From: Pseudomonadota bacterium
Lineage (GTDB): Bacteria > Desulfobacterota > Syntrophia > Syntrophales > UBA5619
DNA length: 14,254 nt
Direction of reading: 5' to 3'
NCBI GenBank assembly: GCA_018827585.1
Contig: JAHJXP010000020.1
Span: forward strand, 1-14,254
This document shows positions 1 through 5,842 of this stretch, piece by piece. A program made the position numbers and the translations under genes. Numbering within the stretch: position 1 is the first letter of the stretch; the number at the start of each line of letters is the position of its first letter. The notes beneath the pieces are model-generated. The model was not told the DNA's origin, searched no databases, and was given only the letters and a program-made list of their open reading frames with translations.

Positions 1-1
1 G

Positions 2-1120
2 CAGGCATGGATGAAGGAAGAGGGGATTGATCTGACCGTTATCGGCATGATGGCTTTAGTGGGGGTCCCCTATACCGTTAAATTCCTTTGGGCGCCTTTT
101 TTTGACCGCTACATCCCGCACTTTCTCGGCCGCCGGCGCGGGTGGCTCATCATGGCTCAAACTGCGCTGATGATGGCGATTGCCGCACTCGGTTTGACCA
201 ACCCTGTATTCAATCCCTGGATGATGGCTTTTGTCGCTTTTCTGGTTACCTTTTTCAGCGCTTCCCAGGACATCATTGTGGATGCATATCGGCGGGAAGA
301 CCTCGCCGATGAGGAACTTGGCCTGGGTTCATCTCTCTATGTGAACGGATACCGCACCGGGATGCTTCTGGCTTCGGGCGGCGGCCTTATCCTATCGGAT
401 TACGTGCCCTTTTCGACGGTGTACCTTATCATGGCTTTCTGCATGCTCCCGGGCATCGTTACCACGCTGCTGACGCCGGAACCGGAGATGACCGACGTGC
501 CAAGGACTTTCAAGGAAGCCGTGGCGGGCCCCTTAATCGAATACTTCACCAGGGAAAATGCAATCCTGATGCTTGCCTTCATCCTCCTGTACAAGATCGG
601 CGATACGATGGCCGGCGCCATGACCACCCCGTTTTTTCTGGATATGGGATTCACCAAAACCGAGATCGGCGCCATAGTCAAGCTTTTTGGGTTCTGGGCA
701 ACCGTTGGCGGGGCGTTGCTCGGGGGGATGCTTATGCTCAAGCTCGGCATAAACCGCGCTCTCTGGGTGTTTGGTTTTCTTCAGGCACTGTCCACTGCCG
801 GCTTTGCCCTCCTGGCAAGGATCGGTCACAGTTTGCCGGCCTTATCGGGGGTCATCGCCTTTGAGAATCTCACCGCCGGCATGGGCACCGCTGCCTATGT
901 CGCATTTATGGCCAGCATTACGAACAAGAAATTTACCGCCACGCAGTATGCCTTGCTGAGCAGTCTCATGGGTGTTCCCCGGGTTGTTGCATCGGCGCCG
1001 ACGGGTTTTTTAGCCAAACATTTCGGCTGGGAGAGTTTCTTTATTGCCTGCGTCCTGATCGCCATACCAGGGATATTGCTTCTTGTGAAATTTGCTCCCT
1101 GGTCTTCGCGGCATAATTAG
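2..1120 (+). CDS. ampG: AmpG-like muropeptide permease (MFS), 5' end outside the window
   Basis: Inner-membrane transporter of the major facilitator superfamily, probably importing anhydro-muropeptides (GlcNAc-anhMurNAc peptides) for cell-wall recycling. The frame is already open at the window edge: the codons before the first ATG (base 11) read Q-A-W and continue into M, matching the LQAWM segment I recall near residue 35 of E. coli AmpG, so ATG 11 is internal and about 30 N-terminal residues are missing. Family signatures (counted from Q1) are KFLWAPFFDRY at 27-37, GRRRGW just after it, ASQDIIVDAYR at about 87-97, and a TPEPEM loop in the middle. Many hydrophobic spans follow. The complete protein would be about 400 residues, close to a 12-helix MFS protein and shorter than E. 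coli AmpG. The last codons (R-H-N-stop) lie in a perfect inverted repeat shared with the convergent gene. Family assignment is firm; the exact substrate is inferred. Confidence 0.85.
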   Translation, partial: QAWMKEEGIDLTVIGMMALVGVPYTVKFLWAPFFDRYIPHFLGRRRGWLIMAQTALMMAIAALGLTNPVFNPWMMAFVAFLVTFFSASQDIIVDAYRREDLADEELGLGSSLYVNGYRTGMLLASGGGLILSDYVPFSTVYLIMAFCMLPGIVTTLLTPEPEMTDVPRTFKEAVAGPLIEYFTRENAILMLAFILLYKIGDTMAGAMTTPFFLDMGFTKTEIGAIVKLFGFWATVGGALLGGMLMLKLGINRALWVFGFLQALSTAGFALLARIGHSLPALSGVIAFENLTAGMGTAAYVAFMASITNKKFTATQYALLSSLMGVPRVVASAPTGFLAKHFGWESFFIACVLIAIPGILLLVKFAPWSSRHN

Positions 1121-1177
1121 GGACAGAGCCCCTATTTTCTGCTGGAAAATAGGGGCTCTGTCCCTAATTATGCCGCG
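1107..1177. repeat. Perfect 33-bp inverted repeat at convergent gene junction (REP-like hairpin)
   Basis: Arms 1107-1139 and 1145-1177 are exact reverse complements, with a 5-base loop (TGCTG). The arm core reads GGGACAGAGCCCCTATTTTC. The outer part of each arm codes for a C-terminus: on the + strand CGG CAT AAT TAG ends the AmpG-like gene, and on the - strand GCG GCA TAA ends the C26 peptidase. Both transcripts would end in the same strong hairpin, so it probably serves as a bidirectional terminator or 3' stabiliser, although no long U tract follows. The core resembles palindromic repeats that I recall near Y1/REP-associated (RAYT) transposases; that link is from memory. No transposase gene is in the window. 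Confidence 0.92.
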
Positions 1178-1866
1178 CCAACCAATCCCTCAAAAACTTT
1201 CAGCCAGATCGGGTCATTCACATACAGGGATTCGGGATGCCATTGCAGGCCCAGCATGAATTTTGAGTTTTTGTTCTCTATCGCTTCTATCATGCCATCA
1301 GAGGCTGTGCCGCTTACCCGAAGGCCGGGGGCGACTTCCTTAACGCCCTGATGATGGGAACTATTGGTTTCAGTCTCGGTTTTCTGCAGCAGGCCGGCCA
1401 GAAGGGTATCTGGTTTGATGCTCACTTTATGGGCCTGGATGTTCCGGCCCTGTTCATGGTTTAATGATGCGCCGGGCAATTGGGTGGAAATATCCTGGTA
1501 AAGCGTCCCGCCGAAAGCCACATTGATTGCTTGCATCCCCCCGCAGATTCCCAGGACAGGCAAATCATTCCTGAAAGCCCAGCGGACCAGTTCCAGTTCG
1601 AATCCGCTGCGCCTCGGGTTGAGCTTTCCCAGACCGGGTAAAGGCGCTTCTCCATAGTAGTGCGGTTCAATATCGAAATCGCCGCCGGTAATTACGAAGC
1701 CGCTTAATTTCCCCGCAATATCCCCGACCTTTAAACCGGCCAAAGGCGCCTGAAGAACGGGCATTCCCCCCGCGTCAAGGACCGCTGCCGCGTATTCCTC
1801 CCTCAGCCAGAATTTGCACGGATCGGCAGAGTCGTAATCACAGGTGATTCCTATCAAGGGGCGCAT
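1168..1866 (-). CDS. Gamma-glutamyl-gamma-aminobutyrate hydrolase-type peptidase C26
   Basis: Cytoplasmic class-I glutamine-amidotransferase-like hydrolase of the PuuD / peptidase C26 family, which cleaves gamma-glutamyl amide bonds. All of the 232 residues form one domain. The nucleophile Cys108 sits in the elbow GICGGMQ, and the other triad members are His210 and Glu212 in QWHPES. The N-terminus PLIGITCDYD and the ITGGDFDIEPHYYGE segment (about 59-73) are typical of the family. The ATG is preceded by an AAGGAAA ribosome site and lies only 4 bases after the stop of the amidohydrolase gene, so the two are very probably one operon. The C-terminal codons and TAA lie inside the inverted repeat at 1107-1177. 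The true substrate is unknown: gamma-Glu-GABA is the textbook one, but with AmpG and a D-aminoacylase beside it, gamma-D-Glu bonds of peptidoglycan peptides are a reasonable alternative (inference). Confidence 0.88.
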   Translation of the reverse strand: MRPLIGITCDYDSADPCKFWLREEYAAAVLDAGGMPVLQAPLAGLKVGDIAGKLSGFVITGGDFDIEPHYYGEAPLPGLGKLNPRRSGFELELVRWAFRNDLPVLGICGGMQAINVAFGGTLYQDISTQLPGASLNHEQGRNIQAHKVSIKPDTLLAGLLQKTETETNSSHHQGVKEVAPGLRVSGTASDGMIEAIENKNSKFMLGLQWHPESLYVNDPIWLKVFEGLVGAA

Positions 1867-1870
1867 CGGT

Positions 1871-3454
1871 CTAATTTCCTTTTACGAGCACACAGCCTTT
1901 TCCGATGCCGCTATGGCTGCCATTCTCTACGGTAATCGCGCCGTTGACGATAACGCAATCAATCCCCTCCGGGTAGCTGGCAGGGTTTTGATAGGTGGCG
2001 GTGTCGTGTATTTTTTGGGGATCAAAAACAACGATGTCGGCCTTGAAGCCCTCACGAATCCGTCCCCGATCCTTGAGTCCCAGTATTTGCGCCGGGGCGC
2101 CGGTCATTTTATAAACAGCTTCCTCCATGTTCAAGACGCCTTCTTTATTCACGTAGTGATCCAGAACCCGCGGGAAAGTTCCGAAAGCGCGGGGATGGGG
2201 CTTGCCTTTGCTCAAAGGGCCGTAATGCGCCCGGCACGCACTGTCCGAACCGATCATGACATAAGGTTTTGACAGGATTTCAAGGAGGTTATTTTCGCTC
2301 ATAATGAAATAAATGGCTTCCACATGCATGCTTTCCTGCAGCAACAAATCAAAGACAAATTCCAGGGGGGGCTTGGCTTGCCGGGCGGCTGCCTCGGCAA
2401 CGGTATTGCCCACCCATCGCTGATTTTCCTCGCTTACTGCCTCGGAGATCAGGATTTTTTCCCAGTATTCCTCTTCGGGGTGATTCGCCAAAATTTCCTT
2501 TTGAATTCGTCGCCGCGTGGATTGGTTTTGCAGGCGCTTCAATTGGGCTCCCGTTCCTCCCGCAAGAGCCCAATCCGGCAACAAGGCCTGGAGTCCGGCA
2601 TTGGATGCAAGATAGGGATAACTGTCGGCGGTGATTGGCACCCCTTGATCCTGCGCTTTTTCTATCATTTCGAAAGCCTGAGGCAGTTTATGCCAATTTG
2701 CGCCGCCCGCGGTTTTCAGATGGGATATTTGCAGCGGGATGCGGGCTTTACGCGCGACCAGGATGATTTCATCCAAAGCTTCCAGCAACCGGGGGCCCTC
2801 GCTCCGCATATGGCAGCTTAAAAAGCCCCCGTATCTGGCCGCCGCCTTGCAGAGGGCGATCAATTCCGGCGCCCGGGCATAGCAGGCGGGCGGATAAATG
2901 AGGCCGCTTGATATGCCGAAGGCGCCGTCTTGCATGGCCTCTTCCATCAATGCCGCCATTTGGGTCAATTCCCGGGAAGTCGGGGGGCGGTTTTCCATCC
3001 CCATGACGGTCGCCCGAATGGTATTATGGCCGATGAGGGGCGCGTAATTAACGGATATTTTGGCTTTTTCCAGGCGCCGGCGGTATTCGGGCAGGGTCTG
3101 CCAGTCCAATTCGAGGTCGAAAGTTTCTTTATAACGGACTTGTCTTTCTTCAAGCTCCTGATTCCCTATGGGGGCCGCCGCATAACCGCAGTTGCCTCCC
3201 ACTTCGGTAGTCACCCCTTGACGAATTTTACTCTCGGACTGGGGGTTTATGAGAAGGTGGTAATCGGAATGCGAGTGGATATCGATAAATCCCGGGCAGA
3301 CGACCTTCCCGCCGGCCTGAATTACCGCAGCCGAAGTGCAATTGTTCAGTTTCCCCAGGACCTCGATGCGGTCGTCCTTTATGCCAAGATCGGCTTTCAA
3401 ACCCGGGGCGCCGCTTCCGTCAATTACAGTGCCGTCTTTAATGATTAAATCCAT
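1871..3454 (-). CDS. N-acyl-D-amino-acid deacylase (D-aminoacylase) family amidohydrolase
   Basis: Zinc-dependent amidohydrolase with a TIM-barrel, 527 residues, close to the usual D-aminoacylase length (about 480-530). The visible metal-site set matches that family: His60 and His62 in DIHSHSD, Cys89 in GGNCG (the unusual Cys ligand of D-aminoacylases), His215 in SCHMRSE, His245 in ISHLK, and Asp404 in IGSDS. The N-terminal MDLIIKDGTVIDGSG and C-terminal GRIREGFKADIVVFDP strands form the small beta-sandwich of the superfamily. It would remove the acyl group from N-acyl-D-amino acids; some relatives act on D-peptides or hydantoin-like rings. The start ATG follows a modest AGAGAAAG ribosome site. 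It is the first gene of a two-gene leftward operon with the C26 peptidase. The codon choice looks less GC-rich than in secA or lpxH. Family is firm; substrate is not. Confidence 0.88.
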   Translation of the reverse strand: MDLIIKDGTVIDGSGAPGLKADLGIKDDRIEVLGKLNNCTSAAVIQAGGKVVCPGFIDIHSHSDYHLLINPQSESKIRQGVTTEVGGNCGYAAAPIGNQELEERQVRYKETFDLELDWQTLPEYRRRLEKAKISVNYAPLIGHNTIRATVMGMENRPPTSRELTQMAALMEEAMQDGAFGISSGLIYPPACYARAPELIALCKAAARYGGFLSCHMRSEGPRLLEALDEIILVARKARIPLQISHLKTAGGANWHKLPQAFEMIEKAQDQGVPITADSYPYLASNAGLQALLPDWALAGGTGAQLKRLQNQSTRRRIQKEILANHPEEEYWEKILISEAVSEENQRWVGNTVAEAAARQAKPPLEFVFDLLLQESMHVEAIYFIMSENNLLEILSKPYVMIGSDSACRAHYGPLSKGKPHPRAFGTFPRVLDHYVNKEGVLNMEEAVYKMTGAPAQILGLKDRGRIREGFKADIVVFDPQKIHDTATYQNPASYPEGIDCVIVNGAITVENGSHSGIGKGCVLVKGN

Positions 3455-3487
3455 TGCCGCACTTTCTCTATTGCAAAAATTCGCCGC

Positions 3488-3649
3488 CTATCCGGCAAAG
3501 AAGGCGGCCCAGGCGATGGCGTAGAAGAGGGCGGGGAGAAAATTGCCGATGCGGATGCGTGCCATATTCAAAAGATTGATCCCGATCCCCAGGATGATCA
3601 GGCCGCCCGTCGCGGTCACGGCGTCGCGTTCAGGCCCGACGCCGTTCTT
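3488..3649 (-). pseudogene. C-terminal remnant of a DUF554 (YqgA-type) membrane protein gene
   Basis: Reading leftward from an in-frame TAG at 3650-3652 to a TAG at 3488-3490 gives 53 codons with a clear DUF554 C-terminus: DAVTATGGLIILGIGINLL followed by a basic turn (RIRIG), then NFLPALFYAIAWAAFFAG and stop. I recall E. coli YqgA ending in a very similar way, with SAVGGLLLL, then NMLPALLLA and AWTAWFA. A complete family member is about 230 residues, so roughly 180 N-terminal residues are missing. The upstream frame is closed by a stop, and I find no other DUF554 sequence in the next 200 bases in any leftward frame. There is no plausible start codon or ribosome site. I read it as a 5'-truncated gene relic, just upstream of and co-directional with the amidohydrolase operon. 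Confidence 0.75.
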
Positions 3650-3778
3650 CTATCGGATCGCGGGTAGTCTTGTCAACCGATTTTCCTGAAGAAACCGAAG
3701 ACTGCCGGCGGCCGCAATGATAACCCTTTTGCGCCTTTTTCATTTGTGCTATGAATGATGCACTCGTAAAATATAATA
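3650..3778. other. Non-coding stretch between DUF554 remnant and G/C-tract repeats
   Basis: No convincing gene is seen here. A short leftward frame crosses it, but its composition (P, S, R, K rich) resembles no protein and it runs into the repeats. This is presumably where the missing part of the DUF554 gene was lost. Confidence 0.5.
3772..3777 (+). promoter_or_regulatory. Possible -10 hexamer upstream of lpxH
   Basis: A perfect TATAAT occurs in a short AT-rich patch that stands out from its GC-rich surroundings, about 225 bases before the lpxH start. No good -35 hexamer lies 16-18 bases upstream (the nearest TTG-type hexamer, TTGTGC, is 22 bases away), so this is only a candidate. A transcript from here would carry the two G/C-tract hairpins in its leader. 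Confidence 0.25.
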
Positions 3779-3886
3779 TTTCCCCTCCCCCGGTGGGAGG
3801 GGACCAAGGGGAGGGGGGAAACTCACTGAAATACAACCGCTTTTCACCCCCACCCTAACCCTCCCCCATCAAGGGGGAGGAGATTT
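3779..3886. repeat. Pair of inverted, related G/C-tract repeats
   Basis: Two hairpin-forming units lie head to head. Unit 1 has arms CCCCTCCC (3782-3789) and GGGAGGGG (3795-3802), followed by ACCAAGGGGAGGGGGG. Unit 2 has arms CCTCCCCC (3860-3867) and GGGGGAGG (3873-3880), preceded by CACCCCCACCCTAACC. The reverse complement of unit 2 follows the same plan as unit 1: C-tract, 5-base loop, G-tract, then a second G-rich block. The whole is therefore an imperfect palindrome of about 100 bases. Similar dispersed elements are common in intergenic DNA of many proteobacteria (recollection). The four G-runs per strand could also form a quadruplex. Confidence 0.7.
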
Positions 3887-3999
3887 TGAAGGACGGGATA
3901 GAATCTGAAAGCCGCGAAGAGGAGACATGACCGATACCGTTGTTGCCGGCAGACCGCTGCCGTCCGGAGGATCTTTGCCGGGGGAGGGGAAATGATATT

Positions 4000-4776
4000 G
4001 TGAAGACGATTTTCCTCTCCGACGCCCACCTGAAAGGCGCTCAGGACGGAAGGTGCAAAAAGCTGCTGGATTTTTTCGACCATCTCCGGGACGGGGTCGG
4101 AACAGACGGCCCCGGGAGCGGACAACCGGCGGAGCAACTCGTCATTGCGGGAGATTTATTTGATTTCTGGTTCGAGAGAGATGAAGTCATCTATCCCGGC
4201 TTCCGGCCGATGGTGGAAGGGCTCGCCCTCCTGAACCGTTCCGGGATCGGGGTCAGCCTCTGCGAGGGCAACCACGATTTCTTCCTGGCCGAACATTTTT
4301 CGCGGCGGCTGGGGATCGCGGTCTATCCGGAATGGATGGAACTCGATCTTGACGGCCGGCGGGTCTTGGTTTCTCACGGCGACTCCGTGGACGTGGCCAA
4401 CCGCAGTTACCTGGCGCTGCGGAGGTTCCTGCGGAGCGCCCTTGTTTTTAAGCTGCAGCGTATGCTTCCGCTTGCATTCCTCTGGCGGATCGCCCAATTC
4501 AGTTCGGAAATGAGCAAAGGGATGTCCAGAGGCGCCCAGGATCGTCTCGTAGAGGTGATGCACCGCTTTGCCCTGGGGAAGTTCATGGAAGGGTATGACG
4601 CCGTCATCCTCGGCCATTGTCACAAACCGGTGCTCCGCCAGGAGTCGCACGGCGGCCGGCAAAAGACCTTTGCCACCCTGGGCGACTGGATCGCCCATGA
4701 TTCCTACCTGCTGTGCGAGAACGGCCATTTTACCCTGAATCGCTTTTTGCCACGGGGGTATGACTCCGCCAAGTAA
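4000..4776 (+). CDS. lpxH: UDP-2,3-diacylglucosamine diphosphatase (LpxH-type metallophosphoesterase)
   Basis: Peripheral inner-membrane enzyme of lipid A synthesis that hydrolyses UDP-2,3-diacylglucosamine to lipid X and UMP. I chose the GTG at 4000 because a GGGGAGGGGA ribosome site lies just upstream and the protein then begins MKTIFLSDAH as the family does; upstream in-frame starts would add an unrelated R/P/G-rich tail. The protein has 258 residues. The calcineurin-like two-metal motifs are complete: D8-x-H10, GD52LFDFW, GN91HD, H126 in SHGD, and H206/H208 in GHCHKP. The segment 145-170, basic and hydrophobic, corresponds to the membrane/lipid-binding lid of LpxH-like proteins. It is followed after 131 bases by the Mut7-C gene, co-directional. 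An LpxH-like phosphatase of different substrate cannot be excluded, hence moderate certainty on the symbol. Confidence 0.8.
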   Translation: MKTIFLSDAHLKGAQDGRCKKLLDFFDHLRDGVGTDGPGSGQPAEQLVIAGDLFDFWFERDEVIYPGFRPMVEGLALLNRSGIGVSLCEGNHDFFLAEHFSRRLGIAVYPEWMELDLDGRRVLVSHGDSVDVANRSYLALRRFLRSALVFKLQRMLPLAFLWRIAQFSSEMSKGMSRGAQDRLVEVMHRFALGKFMEGYDAVILGHCHKPVLRQESHGGRQKTFATLGDWIAHDSYLLCENGHFTLNRFLPRGYDSAK

Positions 4777-4790
4777 ACATGTCAAAGGTT

Positions 4791-4814
4791 GTCATGCCGG
4801 AGGTGATCCGGCAT
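4791..4814. repeat. Short palindromic dispersed repeat (TGCCGGA hairpin)
   Basis: Arms ATGCCGGA (4794-4801) and TCCGGCAT (4807-4814) are exact complements around the loop GGTGA, preceded by GTC. It resembles the GTCATKCCGG...CCGGCAT dispersed repeats widespread in proteobacterial intergenic DNA (recollection). The following 90 bases, to the ribosome site at 4897, look like a degenerate second half of such an element and hold no gene. The hairpin lies in the lpxH/Mut7-C spacer and may protect or attenuate the transcript. Confidence 0.7.
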
Positions 4815-4907
4815 CAAGTCCCCTTGGTAGATTCTCGCTGGAGTTTACCCTTGCGAGCGCGGGGCGGGAAAGAATGTTTTGGCATTTATGGTTGCCGGAG
4901 TAATCAC

Positions 4908-5381
4908 ATGGAGGAAAGGTTCATCTGCGATCGCAATCTGGGGAAATTGGCCAAATGGCTGAGGATCCTGGGCTATGACACCCTTTATTGCAGGGGAAAT
5001 GCGGATCGGGATTTCCTACGGAAGGCGGATCGGGAAGGGAGGATATGCCTGACCCGGAAGAGGGTTTTCGCCCAGTGGCGCCATTCGGGTCGCCTCGTCG
5101 TGATCGAGGCCGACCGTGTCGAGGGGCAGATCGGCGAGGTCGTGAAGGTCCTCTCGCTGACGCCCGATCCTTCACGGCGGATGAGCCTCTGTCTGCGCTG
5201 CAACGCGCCGCTGGAAGAGGTCGCCAGGGAGGCCGTGGAAGGCCTTGTCCCCGTCCATGTTTATGAAAATTACGTGAAATTTCGGAGATGTTCTCAGTGC
5301 GGACGGGTATACTGGCCGGGGACGCACCGCCTGCATATCGAGGACTGTCTCAGGATGCGCATTCCCTCTGGTCGCCCCTGA
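4908..5381 (+). CDS. Mut7-C / DUF82 family protein (PIN-like putative RNase with zinc ribbon)
   Basis: A 157-residue protein in two parts. Residues 1-90 form a PIN-like Mut7-C domain with FICDRNLGKLAKWLRILGYDT at the start, where Asp8 is the expected catalytic acid. Residues 92-145 form a zinc ribbon with Cys95-x2-Cys98 and Cys128-x2-Cys131, ending in the family signature GRVYWPGTH. The family is named after the C-terminus of Mut-7 exonucleases and is presumed to act on RNA, but its role in bacteria is not established. The ATG at 4908 was chosen because GGAG sits 7 bases upstream and the conserved domain starts at once; the frame stays open back to 4779 only across a repeat. The usual acidic residue after LTR is Lys here (LTRKR). 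The 3' end overlaps the convergent mog gene by 32 bases. Confidence 0.85.
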   Translation: MEERFICDRNLGKLAKWLRILGYDTLYCRGNADRDFLRKADREGRICLTRKRVFAQWRHSGRLVVIEADRVEGQIGEVVKVLSLTPDPSRRMSLCLRCNAPLEEVAREAVEGLVPVHVYENYVKFRRCSQCGRVYWPGTHRLHIEDCLRMRIPSGRP

Positions 5382-5841
5382 TCTTTTCGATGGCGTGCGG
5401 CAGGGCAGGCAGGAGAACGCCCAGATTTTCCCGCGCCCCTTTCGGACTTCCCGGGAGGTTGATGATCAGGGTGCGGCCCCGGATGCCGGCGACCGCGCGG
5501 GAAAGCATCGCATGGGGCGTGAGGGAGGAACTCTGATGGCGCATGGCCTCGGCCATTCCCGGGATCTCCTTTTCGATGACCTCGCGGGTGGCTTCCGGCG
5601 TGACGTCCCGGGGGCTGACCCCAGTGCCGCCGGTCGTTACAATCAGGTCCGCGTCCTCCACGTCGCTGCCTTCCAAAAGGGCCCGGCGAATCAACTCCTT
5701 TTCGTCCGGGACAATCCGCCGGCCGGCAATTTCCATCCCCACCCCCGCGAGCATCCGGGCGATCTCCGGACCGCTCAGGTCCTCCCGTTCGCCGCGGGCG
5801 CCGCGGTCGCTGACGGTGATGATGACGGCCCTGAAGCCCAA
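5350..5841 (-). CDS. mog: Molybdopterin adenylyltransferase-type protein (MogA/MoaB family)
   Basis: Cytoplasmic enzyme of molybdenum cofactor synthesis that adenylylates molybdopterin before metal insertion. The 163 residues form one MoCF-binding domain: AVIITVSDRG at 5-14, the molybdopterin-loop TTGGTGVSPRDVTPEA at 69-84 including Asp79, and the INLPGSPKG loop at 127-135. The start is TTG at 5841, one base after the TGA of the EF-G-like gene, with GGAGG 6 bases upstream (5848-5852) inside the end of that gene, which points to translational coupling. The alternative name moaB applies equally: MogA and MoaB cannot be separated by eye. It overlaps the convergent Mut7-C gene by 32 bases. No other Moco gene is in the window. 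Confidence 0.87.
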   Translation of the reverse strand: MGFRAVIITVSDRGARGEREDLSGPEIARMLAGVGMEIAGRRIVPDEKELIRRALLEGSDVEDADLIVTTGGTGVSPRDVTPEATREVIEKEIPGMAEAMRHQSSSLTPHAMLSRAVAGIRGRTLIINLPGSPKGARENLGVLLPALPHAIEKIRGDQRECAS

Positions 5842-5842
5842 C

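Noticed and set aside
1844..3448. Several rightward frames of 140-170 codons opposite the amidohydrolase
   Set aside because: The - strand frame has a complete set of metal-binding motifs; the + strand frames are antisense shadows without recognisable features.
3630..3836. A 68-codon leftward frame overlapping the G/C-tract repeats
   Set aside because: Its N-terminus is repeat DNA (P/S/G runs) and its C-terminus lies out of frame across the DUF554 remnant; no ribosome site or similarity.
3940..3999. An upstream in-frame start for lpxH (20 extra residues)
   Set aside because: The extra residues are unlike the family, and the GTG at 4000 has a good ribosome site and the canonical N-terminus.
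4779..4907. An N-terminal extension of the Mut7-C protein starting at 4779
   Set aside because: No ribosome site, and the sequence is a palindromic repeat; the conserved domain begins right at ATG 4908.
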